A stretch of 64,000 nucleotides of DNA from Phormidium willei BDU 130791. GTDB taxonomy: Bacteria > Cyanobacteriota > Cyanobacteriia > Cyanobacteriales > Geitlerinemataceae. The stretch is taken from positions 21,567 to 85,566 of the forward strand of contig LSZA01000005.1 in the NCBI GenBank assembly GCA_001637315.1, in the 5' to 3' direction. Positions 25,957-35,796 of the stretch are shown in pieces. Both the position numbers and the translations under genes were made by a program. Below the pieces are notes generated by a model that was not told the origin of the DNA, ran no database searches, and saw only the letters and a program-made list of their open reading frames with translations. Positions within the stretch are counted from its first letter, which is position 1. Each line of letters starts with the position of its first letter.

Positions 25957-26979
25957 ATGAGTCAAAAGACATGCCCAGTTTGTGATACTCGTAATCAGGT
26001 GATTTATGGCCAAATTAAGCTATGCACAGGTTGTGGATTTCCCTTGTTTCCCTGGGAGCAATACACAACGATGAATCCTCCCGCTTCAGGTCATCCCATC
26101 CAACCAATCTTTGAATGGTCTAAAAATAAGTTGCGCGAGATAGACCAATTACACAATGAACTATCAAATAAGAATAAAGCAATAGAGAATCTTCAAACAG
26201 AATTAGATAGCGCTAGAGCTCAGATTGACAATAAAAACCTCGATCAGACAACTCAAGTAGCACAATTAGATGATTCGGGAATTGAGAAAACTGCTCTCGA
26301 AGTAAATACAGAAAATGAGGATTTATGGGAGCAACTAAAACCTCATGTTAATCAGGAAATCCGGGAACAACAAAAGGCCTTGGCCAAGCATTTTATGGAT
26401 CATCTTAATAACATGAGGGACAAGATTCAAAAGGACATTGAAGCTAGATTCAAAGAACAGAACCAAATAGAGTTACCAGATCAGACTCAGAGTGATCATG
26501 ACTCTAGCTGGTCTGAAACATCAAGTGACACCTTGTCTTCGCCAAGACAAGATACGATAGGTGCAAATACAGAAATTCAATCTTCTAGAGTCACTTCATC
26601 AAGTATAGATTCACAGCCCCATGATTGGTCTTGGCTTCATGATAGTAAGCCTGATGATAGAACTGTTGTTTCACCAGACAACATAGAAGAAATGCGGGCT
26701 AAAGATGCACCTATTCTTTTGACGCAACAGACGCGGGGTAACTACTGGATTGTTAAACATCCACACAGTAGCATTTTTTATTTAGTACCGGACCCCAAAA
26801 TCAGCTTTAATGAACACAACATTGAGTATGCAAAAAAAATATTTAACTGTCAAAACTATGATGATTTGAAGCGACAAACCTTCCAAGTGCAACAACCAGC
26901 GATTGTAAAACAACTAGAAACAGAAAAAAAATGGGAAATACAGGAGAAAGGCAAGTTAATATTTGTCAGCAGGAATTAA
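25957..26979 (+). CDS. Zinc-ribbon, coiled-coil protein with C-terminal YW-LVP domain
   Basis: A 340-residue protein. Residues 6-26 form a zinc ribbon (C6-x2-C9 and C23-x2-C26, within TCPVCDT and CTGCGFPL). Residues about 55-170 are coiled coil with two helices. A Ser/Asp/Gln-rich linker follows, then a C-terminal domain (about 250-337) with GNYWIV (261-266), FYLVP (274-278), IFNCQN and KWEIQEKGKLIF. The same domain recurs in the next three genes. No function is known for it. The gene is AT-rich compared with the housekeeping genes around. It starts 117 bases after the actin-like gene, so an extra promoter is possible here. Confidence 0.8.
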   Translation: MSQKTCPVCDTRNQVIYGQIKLCTGCGFPLFPWEQYTTMNPPASGHPIQPIFEWSKNKLREIDQLHNELSNKNKAIENLQTELDSARAQIDNKNLDQTTQVAQLDDSGIEKTALEVNTENEDLWEQLKPHVNQEIREQQKALAKHFMDHLNNMRDKIQKDIEARFKEQNQIELPDQTQSDHDSSWSETSSDTLSSPRQDTIGANTEIQSSRVTSSSIDSQPHDWSWLHDSKPDDRTVVSPDNIEEMRAKDAPILLTQQTRGNYWIVKHPHSSIFYLVPDPKISFNEHNIEYAKKIFNCQNYDDLKRQTFQVQQPAIVKQLETEKKWEIQEKGKLIFVSRN

Positions 26980-27018
26980 ATTTTTAGCCTGGCAACAGTC
27001 CTCTACATCATATCATTC

Positions 27019-28281
27019 ATGTCAGATACAAACGAGACGAGACCCATACACCCAATTAGCAATGATCAGAAAGTTACTGCGTTAAGTTCTGATGATTTAT
27101 TGGATGTACAGGATAAAGCGCTTTTTGTCGAGTCTCAGCAAGAACTGATCTCTATTTTAGAGTCAGTTCTTGCCCGTCTGGATAAAGTTGAGGCTGACAA
27201 TCATCAATTGACCGAGCAAATCAAGCAGTTAAGTTACGATATCATTGAACTTAAGCAGCAAGTTTGTCTCGAATCTTTTGACGAAGGTCGTTCAGACGCA
27301 AAACCAGAGAACCAATCAGGCGTTTCTCCTAACTCGGCTGATGAAGCTTCGTTGGTGAACATCTATAACAGAACTCCGAAAACGGTCAAAAGAAACGCGG
27401 CTAAAGTGGGGGTCATCATTAAGGAAATTCGAGAAGATGAAGTTTTATTAACTATCGAAACCAACCAACATGGCTACTGGTTAGTCAATGAACTCTATCT
27501 TTTCCCTAAGAAACCATCACGATACAACGAATATAACTTACCGACCCTAGAAGCGTTATTTATCTGTCATAATGTACAGCAGTGCAACAAGTACTTTAAC
27601 TTAATTAAGCCGGCTCGTATCAGTCCTAGCCCCAGTCTGGAAACTTCTCAGATTTCTCCAGTCCACACTTGGAGGTTACTAGAAAAGGGTATACTAGAAT
27701 TTACGGAAACCAAGCTCAGCCTAAGCAGCCGTCCAATTGAAACTCCGAGTCCCACACCCGAGGAGGTGTCGACCGATTCAGAACCAGAAGCAGAAGAGCT
27801 GATCCCAAAACCTAACCTAGAGAATGAGCCTGATTTGTTGGAGAGCCGAGAGTTCGTAACGCCAAGTCCTCCTAAACCAACTCCTGTTCCTGAAGAAGAA
27901 GCTCCCCAACTCACCGCCCAAGAGCAAGAACTTCTGGAGATGTATCATTGTAGCCACCACACAGAATTTCGGAAAACTATTAAAGCAACTTGTTCCTTAG
28001 ATACTGATCAAGAATTCTCAGAACACTGTTTACTTAAAGCCAATCGATGGGGAGATTGGTATATCTGTCGATACTTTGATGTTTATTATGTAACTCCTTC
28101 GAATAGGTTGGTAGTTGACCCAAATACACTTCCGCAACATAAAAATGTCATGAATATAACTTATTCGGAATCTCTATATCCAGAAGAGTTTTGCTTAGTG
28201 AAGCCCGGAGTCGTCAGGCGAAACCGCAAAGCTGAGGGCTGGGAAGTTATAGAGATGGGGGTTTTAGAAATCAACACTTAA
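27019..28281 (+). CDS. Coiled-coil protein with two YW-LVP domains
   Basis: A 420-residue soluble protein. An N-terminal coiled coil (about 35-85, QQELISILESVLARLDKVEA) precedes the first copy of the shared domain (about 112-230: YNRTPKT, HGYWLV at 151-156, LFICHN, FNLIKPAR, TWRLLEKGILEF). A Pro/Glu/Ser-rich linker (about 235-300) leads to a second, more divergent copy (about 303-419: GDWYIC at 345-350, VYYVTP, FCLVKPG, GWEVIEMGVLEI). The tandem domains within one chain show that the unit is independently folding. No catalytic motif is visible, so an adaptor or scaffold role is the simplest reading. It lies 39 bases after the zinc-ribbon gene. Confidence 0.8.
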   Translation: MSDTNETRPIHPISNDQKVTALSSDDLLDVQDKALFVESQQELISILESVLARLDKVEADNHQLTEQIKQLSYDIIELKQQVCLESFDEGRSDAKPENQSGVSPNSADEASLVNIYNRTPKTVKRNAAKVGVIIKEIREDEVLLTIETNQHGYWLVNELYLFPKKPSRYNEYNLPTLEALFICHNVQQCNKYFNLIKPARISPSPSLETSQISPVHTWRLLEKGILEFTETKLSLSSRPIETPSPTPEEVSTDSEPEAEELIPKPNLENEPDLLESREFVTPSPPKPTPVPEEEAPQLTAQEQELLEMYHCSHHTEFRKTIKATCSLDTDQEFSEHCLLKANRWGDWYICRYFDVYYVTPSNRLVVDPNTLPQHKNVMNITYSESLYPEEFCLVKPGVVRRNRKAEGWEVIEMGVLEINT

Positions 28282-28327
28282 GATGCTACTTTGTTTTTAA
28301 AATTTTAAAGTTTAGACAAGTCTAGTT

Positions 28328-29440
28328 ATGAAATTTTTTCATCGCATTTCTCCTATTACTTCCCTGGTTTTAATTTCAGTCGTGCTGTTATTTTTAGCGT
28401 TTATGGCTCCTCAATTATGGAGTCAGCCATCAACCAATTCTTCTGAGGTGGATAACAGTCCTCTGGTTTCGGAGATGAGCAAAATAGTCAATTCGGTATC
28501 ATCAATTCCCCCCCCCACTGTAGAACAATTTACTGAAAGTCCTCCTACTGGAGATGCCACACAGCCAGATGCTGCTGAGCAGACACCGCTCTCTCCTGAG
28601 CAAGACCAAATCCTTCAAAAACTTGAGGACATTGCCGAGCAGAATCAGCAACTACAGTTTGAAATCCGCCAACAGGCAGACGACATCGGCCGCTCTAATC
28701 TTCTGCCTGTCATGTTAATGGTTTTAAATATTTTCATAAACTTTGTAGTTATCTTATTTTTGATAATACCTAGAGTTTTTTCATCTAACTCAACGAGAAG
28801 GGAACCTCCTCAATCAACCCAAGATAGCCAGTCTTCTCAAAGCATTTATGGGTCTCCGTCGACTCCCCCGGCATCTCGTCAAGGTACAGTGAACCCTCGC
28901 ACGACATCAACTCCACAAGTCCAACCACCACCCAGTTCACGATCCAGATATCATTCAACCTCAAGACTAACGGCACGGACTCCACAACCTTCTCCAAAAA
29001 ACATTCAACCATCAGCTCCAGCCTCGATTCCAACACCTTCACCAAGCCCTTCTACATACTCCAACGAGGCTCAAAATATTGCTGCGGCATATAACAAAAA
29101 CCCAAGGCAACTGAAGCAAAATTCCACGCCTGTATCAATTCCCAAAGAAACGATGAATCAGATTAGGTCTGGAAAATCAGTTCCAATGAATTTTACCCCA
29201 GAGAATAATGGAAATTACTGGCTAGTACCATCTAGTACAAGTTATGTAAGCTATTTGGTTCCCAAAGAAAACCTAGCTGTAAATGAAAATACCTTTGCAT
29301 CATTTAGTCAGATATTTGAATCTCAAAACTATAGTAATGCTTATGCGAAAAAATATCACTTAATTGAGCCAGCCCAAGTTCAGAAAATCTCTCCCAATCA
29401 GTGGCAGTTAGTTAAACTGGGTGAAATTCGATTTGGTTGA
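28328..29440 (+). CDS. Two-TM protein with C-terminal YW-LVP domain
   Basis: A 370-residue membrane protein. TM1 is at about residues 10-28, followed by an extracytoplasmic stretch with a short coiled coil (QDQILQKLEDIAEQNQQLQF). TM2 is at about 126-149 (MVLNIFINFVVILFLIIP). A long Pro/Ser/Thr/Gln-rich linker (about 155-245) leads to the shared domain at 250-370: YNKNPRQ, GNYWLV (295-300), SYLVPKEN, IFESQN, YHLIEPAQ and QWQLVKLGEIRFG. The C-terminal domain would be cytoplasmic, tethered to the membrane by a flexible linker. This suggests that it is the membrane anchor for the other proteins of the set. It lies 46 bases after the previous gene. Confidence 0.8.
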   Translation: MKFFHRISPITSLVLISVVLLFLAFMAPQLWSQPSTNSSEVDNSPLVSEMSKIVNSVSSIPPPTVEQFTESPPTGDATQPDAAEQTPLSPEQDQILQKLEDIAEQNQQLQFEIRQQADDIGRSNLLPVMLMVLNIFINFVVILFLIIPRVFSSNSTRREPPQSTQDSQSSQSIYGSPSTPPASRQGTVNPRTTSTPQVQPPPSSRSRYHSTSRLTARTPQPSPKNIQPSAPASIPTPSPSPSTYSNEAQNIAAAYNKNPRQLKQNSTPVSIPKETMNQIRSGKSVPMNFTPENNGNYWLVPSSTSYVSYLVPKENLAVNENTFASFSQIFESQNYSNAYAKKYHLIEPAQVQKISPNQWQLVKLGEIRFG

Positions 29441-29509
29441 CCTCCTTGCGTCCATCATTGAATTTGGCAACCTGAATCGTAGTTACAGTATAGTAAGCAT
29501 CAATCACTT

Positions 29510-31522
29510 ATGGATTCTAACTTTGTTCTACAGACCGTACGATCTTTTCAAAAAGCACTCAATGTCGCAGAAAGCAATCTAAAAATTATTCAAACACTAG
29601 AAGAGCGATTGAAAGAACTTGAGCGAGCTTTCAATCGTAGTGGACTCAAAAATGCTATTCGGGTCACCGGTGCGATGGAAGTCCCCAGAATTGATCGATT
29701 GGAGATTTCAGCACCTGAGTTGATTGAGACCTATAATAATGTTCCACAGGTGTTTGCTCCAAGTGCTATCCCTGTGACCGTGACCTCAGAAACTTATCGG
29801 GGGTTGTCTGATTCGGCAGTTCTTGAAATCAATAAACACGGAAGTTATTGGATTATTGCCAATACGGAGGAAACCTACTGGCTTGTTCCTAACATAACTA
29901 TTCGCTTGAATCCTTACCGGATGAAAACGTTGGCTATGTTGTTTACCTGTCGGGATGAAAGCAAAGCAAATATTGATAAGTTTACATTAATTGAACCCGC
30001 GCAGCTTAAAATGATGCCCAATCAAAAAGAATGGCATTTAGTAAAAACGGGGATTTTACAATTTGGATCTGCTTCTCAGTTGAATTCAGAACAAGATATC
30101 AAAAACTTAGATTATAACTTACAAAAACTCCAGTCTAACTACGAGACTTTAACCGAGAACATTGAGCGATTATTGAAAGCAAATGAACAATTGCAAAAAG
30201 ATTTAAATCATGCCGTTTTGGCACGGCAACAAATCACTCGCGAAATCAGTGACTTACACCAAGCCAAACACAGTTTAAAGAAAAATATACTCCAGTTAGA
30301 AAACAATTTAGACACCAAACTGCAAAAAGTTCTTGACCAACATGCTGAGAGCCAACTGGTTACAGAGAACACAGCACCGAGTCAAGAAGTGACGGTAACT
30401 TCAGACGACTCAACATCCCTAGATGAGCCATTTCCCGAAAATAACATAGAGCCGTCTCTTGAGGAAGAGCTGTATTTTGAGGAAGAAGAGAGTGAAGACG
30501 TAGAAGATCATTTTCCCGATGAAGTAGCTGAAGATGAAGAGCCATCGTTTCAAGATGTCCAGTCTCTAGAAATTTCTGATCAATCGAGTGATGAGATACC
30601 ACCTCTCGTCGAAAATCATCCTATCCAACAGCCAGTTCGGATTCTCGAAGGACATAGTAGTACGGTTAAATCTCTGGTCGTCACACCCTTAAAAAAAGAC
30701 CCTGGACAGTTTTCACTATTGAGTGCTAGTATTGATAATACCATTCGCATTTGGAATCCGTTAGTCGCTCAAGAAATTGGCTGCTTGAACAATAATGCTT
30801 TTCTAAATTCAATTGCCTTAAGTCCTGATGCCACAAAAATCATAGGCGGAGGACAAAGTGAAGTCATTACACTCTGGAATATTGCCAATTCCCAAAAAGA
30901 CTATTTTGAGGGACATAGCCAATCTATTTTAGATGTAGCGTTGTCTCCAGATGGCAACTATCTAGTCAGTGGAAGCCGTGACACAACTATTATAATTCGT
31001 GACTTTCCAGAAGGGACAATCAAGCATCACCTCAAACCTGATAATGATTTAGTATTGTCTGTTACAATTGACCCCATGAATAGCTTACTAGCTACGGGTC
31101 ATTCTACGGGAGTCATTAACCTCTGGGAGTTACAACAAGGTATATTGATTGATCAATACCAACAACACTATCAATCGGTTTGGTCCCTAGGCTTCAGTCA
31201 AGACAGTAATTTTTTGGCTAGTGTGAGCAGCGATAAAACTTTAAAAGTATGGGATATAGCAAATTGTCAACTTTTATACCAGGTTAGTGATGAATTTAGT
31301 ATTCTCGCTGTTGCTATCAGTGGGGATGGGCAATATATAGCGACGGGTGACTCGGGACATCAGGTTAAAATATTCAACTTCATGACTGGAGAAGAATTAG
31401 TTAGCCTGATGGGTCATACTAAAGAAGTTTATGCTCTTGTGTTTAGTCCCGATAATCGATACTTGCTGAGTGGGGGACGTGACACCACCATTGCAATTTG
31501 GCGAGTTCCTGAGATTTCTTAA
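29510..31522 (+). CDS. YW-LVP domain, coiled-coil and WD40 beta-propeller protein
   Basis: A 670-residue protein. An N-terminal coiled coil (about 5-45) precedes the shared domain (about 70-186: YNNVPQ, GSYWII at 111-116, TYWLVPN, LFTCRD, FTLIEPAQL, EWHLVKTGILQFG). A second coiled coil (about 195-280) and an acidic Glu/Asp-rich linker (about 285-365) follow. The C-terminal 300 residues form seven WD40 repeats, with clear units such as LSPDGNYLVSGSRD, NFLASVSSDKTLKVWD and FSPDNRYLLSGGRDTTIAIW. Seven blades would close a propeller for protein binding. This is the last gene of the operon; 244 bases separate it from the next gene, which has its own promoter. Confidence 0.85.
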   Translation: MDSNFVLQTVRSFQKALNVAESNLKIIQTLEERLKELERAFNRSGLKNAIRVTGAMEVPRIDRLEISAPELIETYNNVPQVFAPSAIPVTVTSETYRGLSDSAVLEINKHGSYWIIANTEETYWLVPNITIRLNPYRMKTLAMLFTCRDESKANIDKFTLIEPAQLKMMPNQKEWHLVKTGILQFGSASQLNSEQDIKNLDYNLQKLQSNYETLTENIERLLKANEQLQKDLNHAVLARQQITREISDLHQAKHSLKKNILQLENNLDTKLQKVLDQHAESQLVTENTAPSQEVTVTSDDSTSLDEPFPENNIEPSLEEELYFEEEESEDVEDHFPDEVAEDEEPSFQDVQSLEISDQSSDEIPPLVENHPIQQPVRILEGHSSTVKSLVVTPLKKDPGQFSLLSASIDNTIRIWNPLVAQEIGCLNNNAFLNSIALSPDATKIIGGGQSEVITLWNIANSQKDYFEGHSQSILDVALSPDGNYLVSGSRDTTIIIRDFPEGTIKHHLKPDNDLVLSVTIDPMNSLLATGHSTGVINLWELQQGILIDQYQQHYQSVWSLGFSQDSNFLASVSSDKTLKVWDIANCQLLYQVSDEFSILAVAISGDGQYIATGDSGHQVKIFNFMTGEELVSLMGHTKEVYALVFSPDNRYLLSGGRDTTIAIWRVPEIS

Positions 31523-31725
31523 GGCCTGACTGATGATTGGGACACTAACGTGATTAGTAAGTCCGTGGAAAGATAAGCTGCCGTTATTTACGCTAGAGCA
31601 TCCTAAAACCACCGATAGGTCTGCATTAGATGGATTTTACATTTCGATACATCACACATCAAGTTTTGGGTCAACGCTGGGCCAGCTAAGTCCTATGGGT
31701 CATCCAGTCTCGGAAACCCCCACCG

Positions 31726-31731
31726 TATAAT
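31726..31731 (+). promoter_or_regulatory. Candidate -10 element (TATAAT) of the HicA-domain gene
   Basis: A perfect TATAAT lies 35 bases upstream of the next gene's start. The -35 region is weak. It suggests that this gene is transcribed separately from the operon before it. Confidence 0.5.
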
Positions 31732-31766
31732 GGGATACCAACAGCCTTCAGACTTGACCCTCCCCG

Positions 31767-33536
31767 ATGACCCTTCGTTTTCTTCGCCGCCATCGCCGTC
31801 TCCTTCTCCATAGCCTCGGCCGATTGAGCCTGATTAGCATGACCGCCGTGAGTATCGCCACCGCCTCCAATTGGGCCAATCATCGCAACTACTGGAAGGG
31901 GACCATGTTTCGCGTGCAAACCGTGGACTTCAACCTCCTCACCCACAGCTTACCCACCAAACTCTCCTATCTCCTGATTGAAAACCAACCCCAAGAAATT
32001 CAAACCACCCTAGATAGTAATTATGGACGATTTGGCTTGGTGGTCACCGATTGTGCCAGCGATCGCATCGACTGTTCCAACCAAACCATCCTCTACCAAT
32101 CACCCCAAACCCCCACCCTTTCCCCCAGCGACCTAGAAAATCATCCCTTCGATCTCCTCCGAGATCCGCCGCCACTGTTCACCGAGTTCACCTACCCTCA
32201 ACCCGACAACGCCAACCCCATCCCCACAAGACAAACCAATAGCGGAGACATCATCGGCCGTGTCTATTATCGTCGCCACATTCCCCCCACATTTGCTGAA
32301 GATTATCGCGGCTGGCTCCTGAATCCCCTCCAACTCAATGGATCTCGGTTTATTTACCTCTTGACCACCATTTTTTTTCTCACCGCTGGGGTCATGACTT
32401 GGCTGATGATCGAGATCATCCTTTATAGTCAACGCAAAAAACGCCAAGAACTGCAACGAGACGCTCAAACCCTTAAACAGCAGCTCGAAGGTCAACTCCA
32501 ACAAATTCCAAAACTCCTGCAAGAACGAGAACTCGCTCGCCGGGAACTCGACGCCTACCGAGAAAAACAGCAACGGCAAACTCAAGACTTGCAGAGCTTA
32601 ATCGACGACTATGAAACCCAACTCGCTGAGTTTGAAGAACAGCAACAGGACAGCGTCCAAACCCTACAACAATTAGAGCAAGAATTAGCCACCGTTATTG
32701 AGTCTAAAACCGAGGCCCAAGAGCAAATTCAGGAGCGAGAGCGCAACATCGCCCAACTCAAGAAAGTACAACAGGACAAAGACCAGCAGCAACGGGAACG
32801 AACCCAAGTTTTAGAACAGTTGCGCGAAGACTTACAGATTGCTCAAAAGAGAGCCGCTAAAGCCCAACAGGAAACCGAAAAACTCAATCAGATTATTGCC
32901 GATCTGACCCGCGATCGCAACCTCGCCCAACAGCAATATCAAGAACTCAAACAACAACTCAACCAAGACGTCGATAACCCCGGCTTCAAAAAAGCTCTTG
33001 AAACCTCCCGTCGAGAATTAGAACGAGTCCAACAACAAGCGCAAGAACGAGAACTTGAAGTTCTCCAAGAAAATGAACAGCTCAAAGAAGAAATCGAACA
33101 AATCATCGAAGATAACCAAGAATTTGAAATGTATGCCCTCGAACAAAACGAACTCCTAGAACGAGAAAAATCCAGATTAATACAGCGCAACTTTGAACTA
33201 GAAGCCAATAAAATTTATATCGAAACCCGAATCCATCAACTCGAACTCCTCGAAGAAGCCATCAAAGATAGTGACCCCGAAGACCGAGAAAAACCAATCC
33301 AAATTTATCGCCTCATTTTTTCAGAAATGCCCCATGTCTCAGGGCAACGAATTATTAACGCCCTCAAAAAAATAGGCTTCACCGAAACCCATATCACCGG
33401 CAGCCATGCCCACCTCAAAAAAACAGAAACCCATACCTGTATCGTTCCCGTCCATCCCGACTTACCCCCCGGAACCCTTAAACATATCCTCAAAGACGCC
33501 CGAGTCAGCATCGAAGAACTTAAAGAACATCTCTGA
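31767..33536 (+). CDS. Membrane-anchored coiled-coil protein with C-terminal HicA-like domain
   Basis: A 589-residue protein. TM1 is at about residues 14-32. A domain of about 155 residues outside the membrane (35-192) has two cysteines (C96 and C103) that could form a disulfide. TM2 is at about 195-220 and is followed by basic residues. Residues about 222-510 are one long coiled coil, very rich in Gln and Glu. The last 75 residues look like the HicA/YcfA RNA-binding fold: SGQRIINALKKIGF, ITGSHAHLKK (with the His of the GSH motif), IVPVHPDLPPGTLKHILKDA and SIEELKEHL. Stand-alone HicA is an mRNA interferase toxin of about 60-80 residues with a HicB antitoxin. No hicB is adjacent. Whether this domain cleaves RNA is unknown; it could instead only bind RNA. 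Confidence 0.8.
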   Translation: MTLRFLRRHRRLLLHSLGRLSLISMTAVSIATASNWANHRNYWKGTMFRVQTVDFNLLTHSLPTKLSYLLIENQPQEIQTTLDSNYGRFGLVVTDCASDRIDCSNQTILYQSPQTPTLSPSDLENHPFDLLRDPPPLFTEFTYPQPDNANPIPTRQTNSGDIIGRVYYRRHIPPTFAEDYRGWLLNPLQLNGSRFIYLLTTIFFLTAGVMTWLMIEIILYSQRKKRQELQRDAQTLKQQLEGQLQQIPKLLQERELARRELDAYREKQQRQTQDLQSLIDDYETQLAEFEEQQQDSVQTLQQLEQELATVIESKTEAQEQIQERERNIAQLKKVQQDKDQQQRERTQVLEQLREDLQIAQKRAAKAQQETEKLNQIIADLTRDRNLAQQQYQELKQQLNQDVDNPGFKKALETSRRELERVQQQAQERELEVLQENEQLKEEIEQIIEDNQEFEMYALEQNELLEREKSRLIQRNFELEANKIYIETRIHQLELLEEAIKDSDPEDREKPIQIYRLIFSEMPHVSGQRIINALKKIGFTETHITGSHAHLKKTETHTCIVPVHPDLPPGTLKHILKDARVSIEELKEHL

Positions 33537-33688
33537 CAGAGCATCCCCCTCCCCAGACCCCTCAGCAATTGTTCAGCAATTGTCAGGAAATCCCCAACGG
33601 GGCCAAAGAACCCCCCGACGCACCGTATGATATTTGGGGTGCATAAAGCCCACGGCGGCTTGCCAGACGCTCGCCCTGTCGTTACTAG

Positions 33689-34999
<1,311 letters not shown>

Positions 35000-35014
35000 C
35001 CCCCCATAAATTAG

Positions 35015-35054
35015 CCCCCCAGCCGAAACAGAACAAGCTGCTTTGACTGGGGGG
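35015..35054. terminator. Hairpin between eno and the convergent CAAD gene
   Basis: A perfect 8-base GC-rich stem (CCCCCCAG and CTGGGGGG) encloses about 24 bases with partial inner pairing. It lies 15 bases after the eno stop and may terminate transcription from both sides, though no T run is clear. Confidence 0.5.
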
Positions 35055-35127
35055 TGCGATCGAGACCTTTAGGTGATATGAGTCTGCTTAGCAGAATCGG
35101 GGTGGGTCATCCACCCATTGCCAAACA

Positions 35128-35565
35128 CTAGGAACCCGTGACTCGATTGGTGAAATTAACAATCTTGCTTTGTAACTCCTTACGGGCCTCGGCCGTCAGC
35201 AAAAAGCGGAAGATGAACCAACCCGAATAGCCGATGCCGACCAACTCAAAGATTGGAGACAGCAGCGGGATATCGTTAATGGCATCAATAACCGACAAGG
35301 TTAAGTAGAGTGCGACAAGCGCCCCCACAACCAACGCCACATTGATGAGCGGCTTTTTGTATTCCGAGAAAAAGTGACCCACAATCCCAAATAGGTCAGA
35401 CAAGACCGAGAGGACTTGTGCCTTCACTTCGTTAAACTGGTCTTTGTTCTCCGTATTTCCCGCCGAGTTGGAGATCTGAAGTTCCCCTCCCTTCGATTCG
35501 ACTGCTGCGGCAGGCTGATCTGGGGTTGTGGTTTGTTCTCCGTTGGGGGTCGTTTCTGAAGTCAT
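35128..35565 (-). CDS. CAAD/CURT1-family thylakoid membrane protein
   Basis: About 145 residues from the chosen ATG. A polar, Thr/Glu/Gln-rich N-terminal segment precedes an amphipathic helix (NEVKAQVLSVLSDLFGIVGHFF), two membrane helices (LINVALVVGALVALYLTLSVIDAIN; PIFELVGIGYSGWFIFRFLL) and a basic C-terminal helix (ARKELQSKIVNFTNRV). This is the CAAD layout, first named for domains appended to cyanobacterial aminoacyl-tRNA synthetases and shared with the plant CURT1 proteins that bend thylakoid membranes. It may be the CurT homologue, but CAAD proteins are several per genome, so I give no symbol. The frame opens 32 codons earlier; the ATG at 35565 has AAGGG upstream and gives the usual N-terminus. 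Confidence 0.85.
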   Translation of the reverse strand: MTSETTPNGEQTTTPDQPAAAVESKGGELQISNSAGNTENKDQFNEVKAQVLSVLSDLFGIVGHFFSEYKKPLINVALVVGALVALYLTLSVIDAINDIPLLSPIFELVGIGYSGWFIFRFLLTAEARKELQSKIVNFTNRVTGS

Positions 35566-35796
35566 AATTAAAACCCTTAGAATGACAACGTTGATTTTAT
35601 CTGAGAGCGTCCCGACCTTAAATCTTAGAGCGTCCCGAACAGTCGCAATCCTACACCACATCCTAACCCTTCATCAGGATGCGATGCAAAACTTCCCCGA
35701 GACTAAAGCAGAGCCGCCCAAATTGCAAGTCAGTCTCACAACAAACCTCAGAGAATCCCCCTCGACTGCACTCAGCCAACTCTTCAGCCAAGTCTA

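Noticed and set aside
31523..31766. A HicB-type antitoxin near the HicA-domain gene
   Set aside because: I looked at both sides of the gene (31523-31766 and 33537-33700). Neither spacer has an open frame of suitable length or a ribbon-helix-helix pattern.
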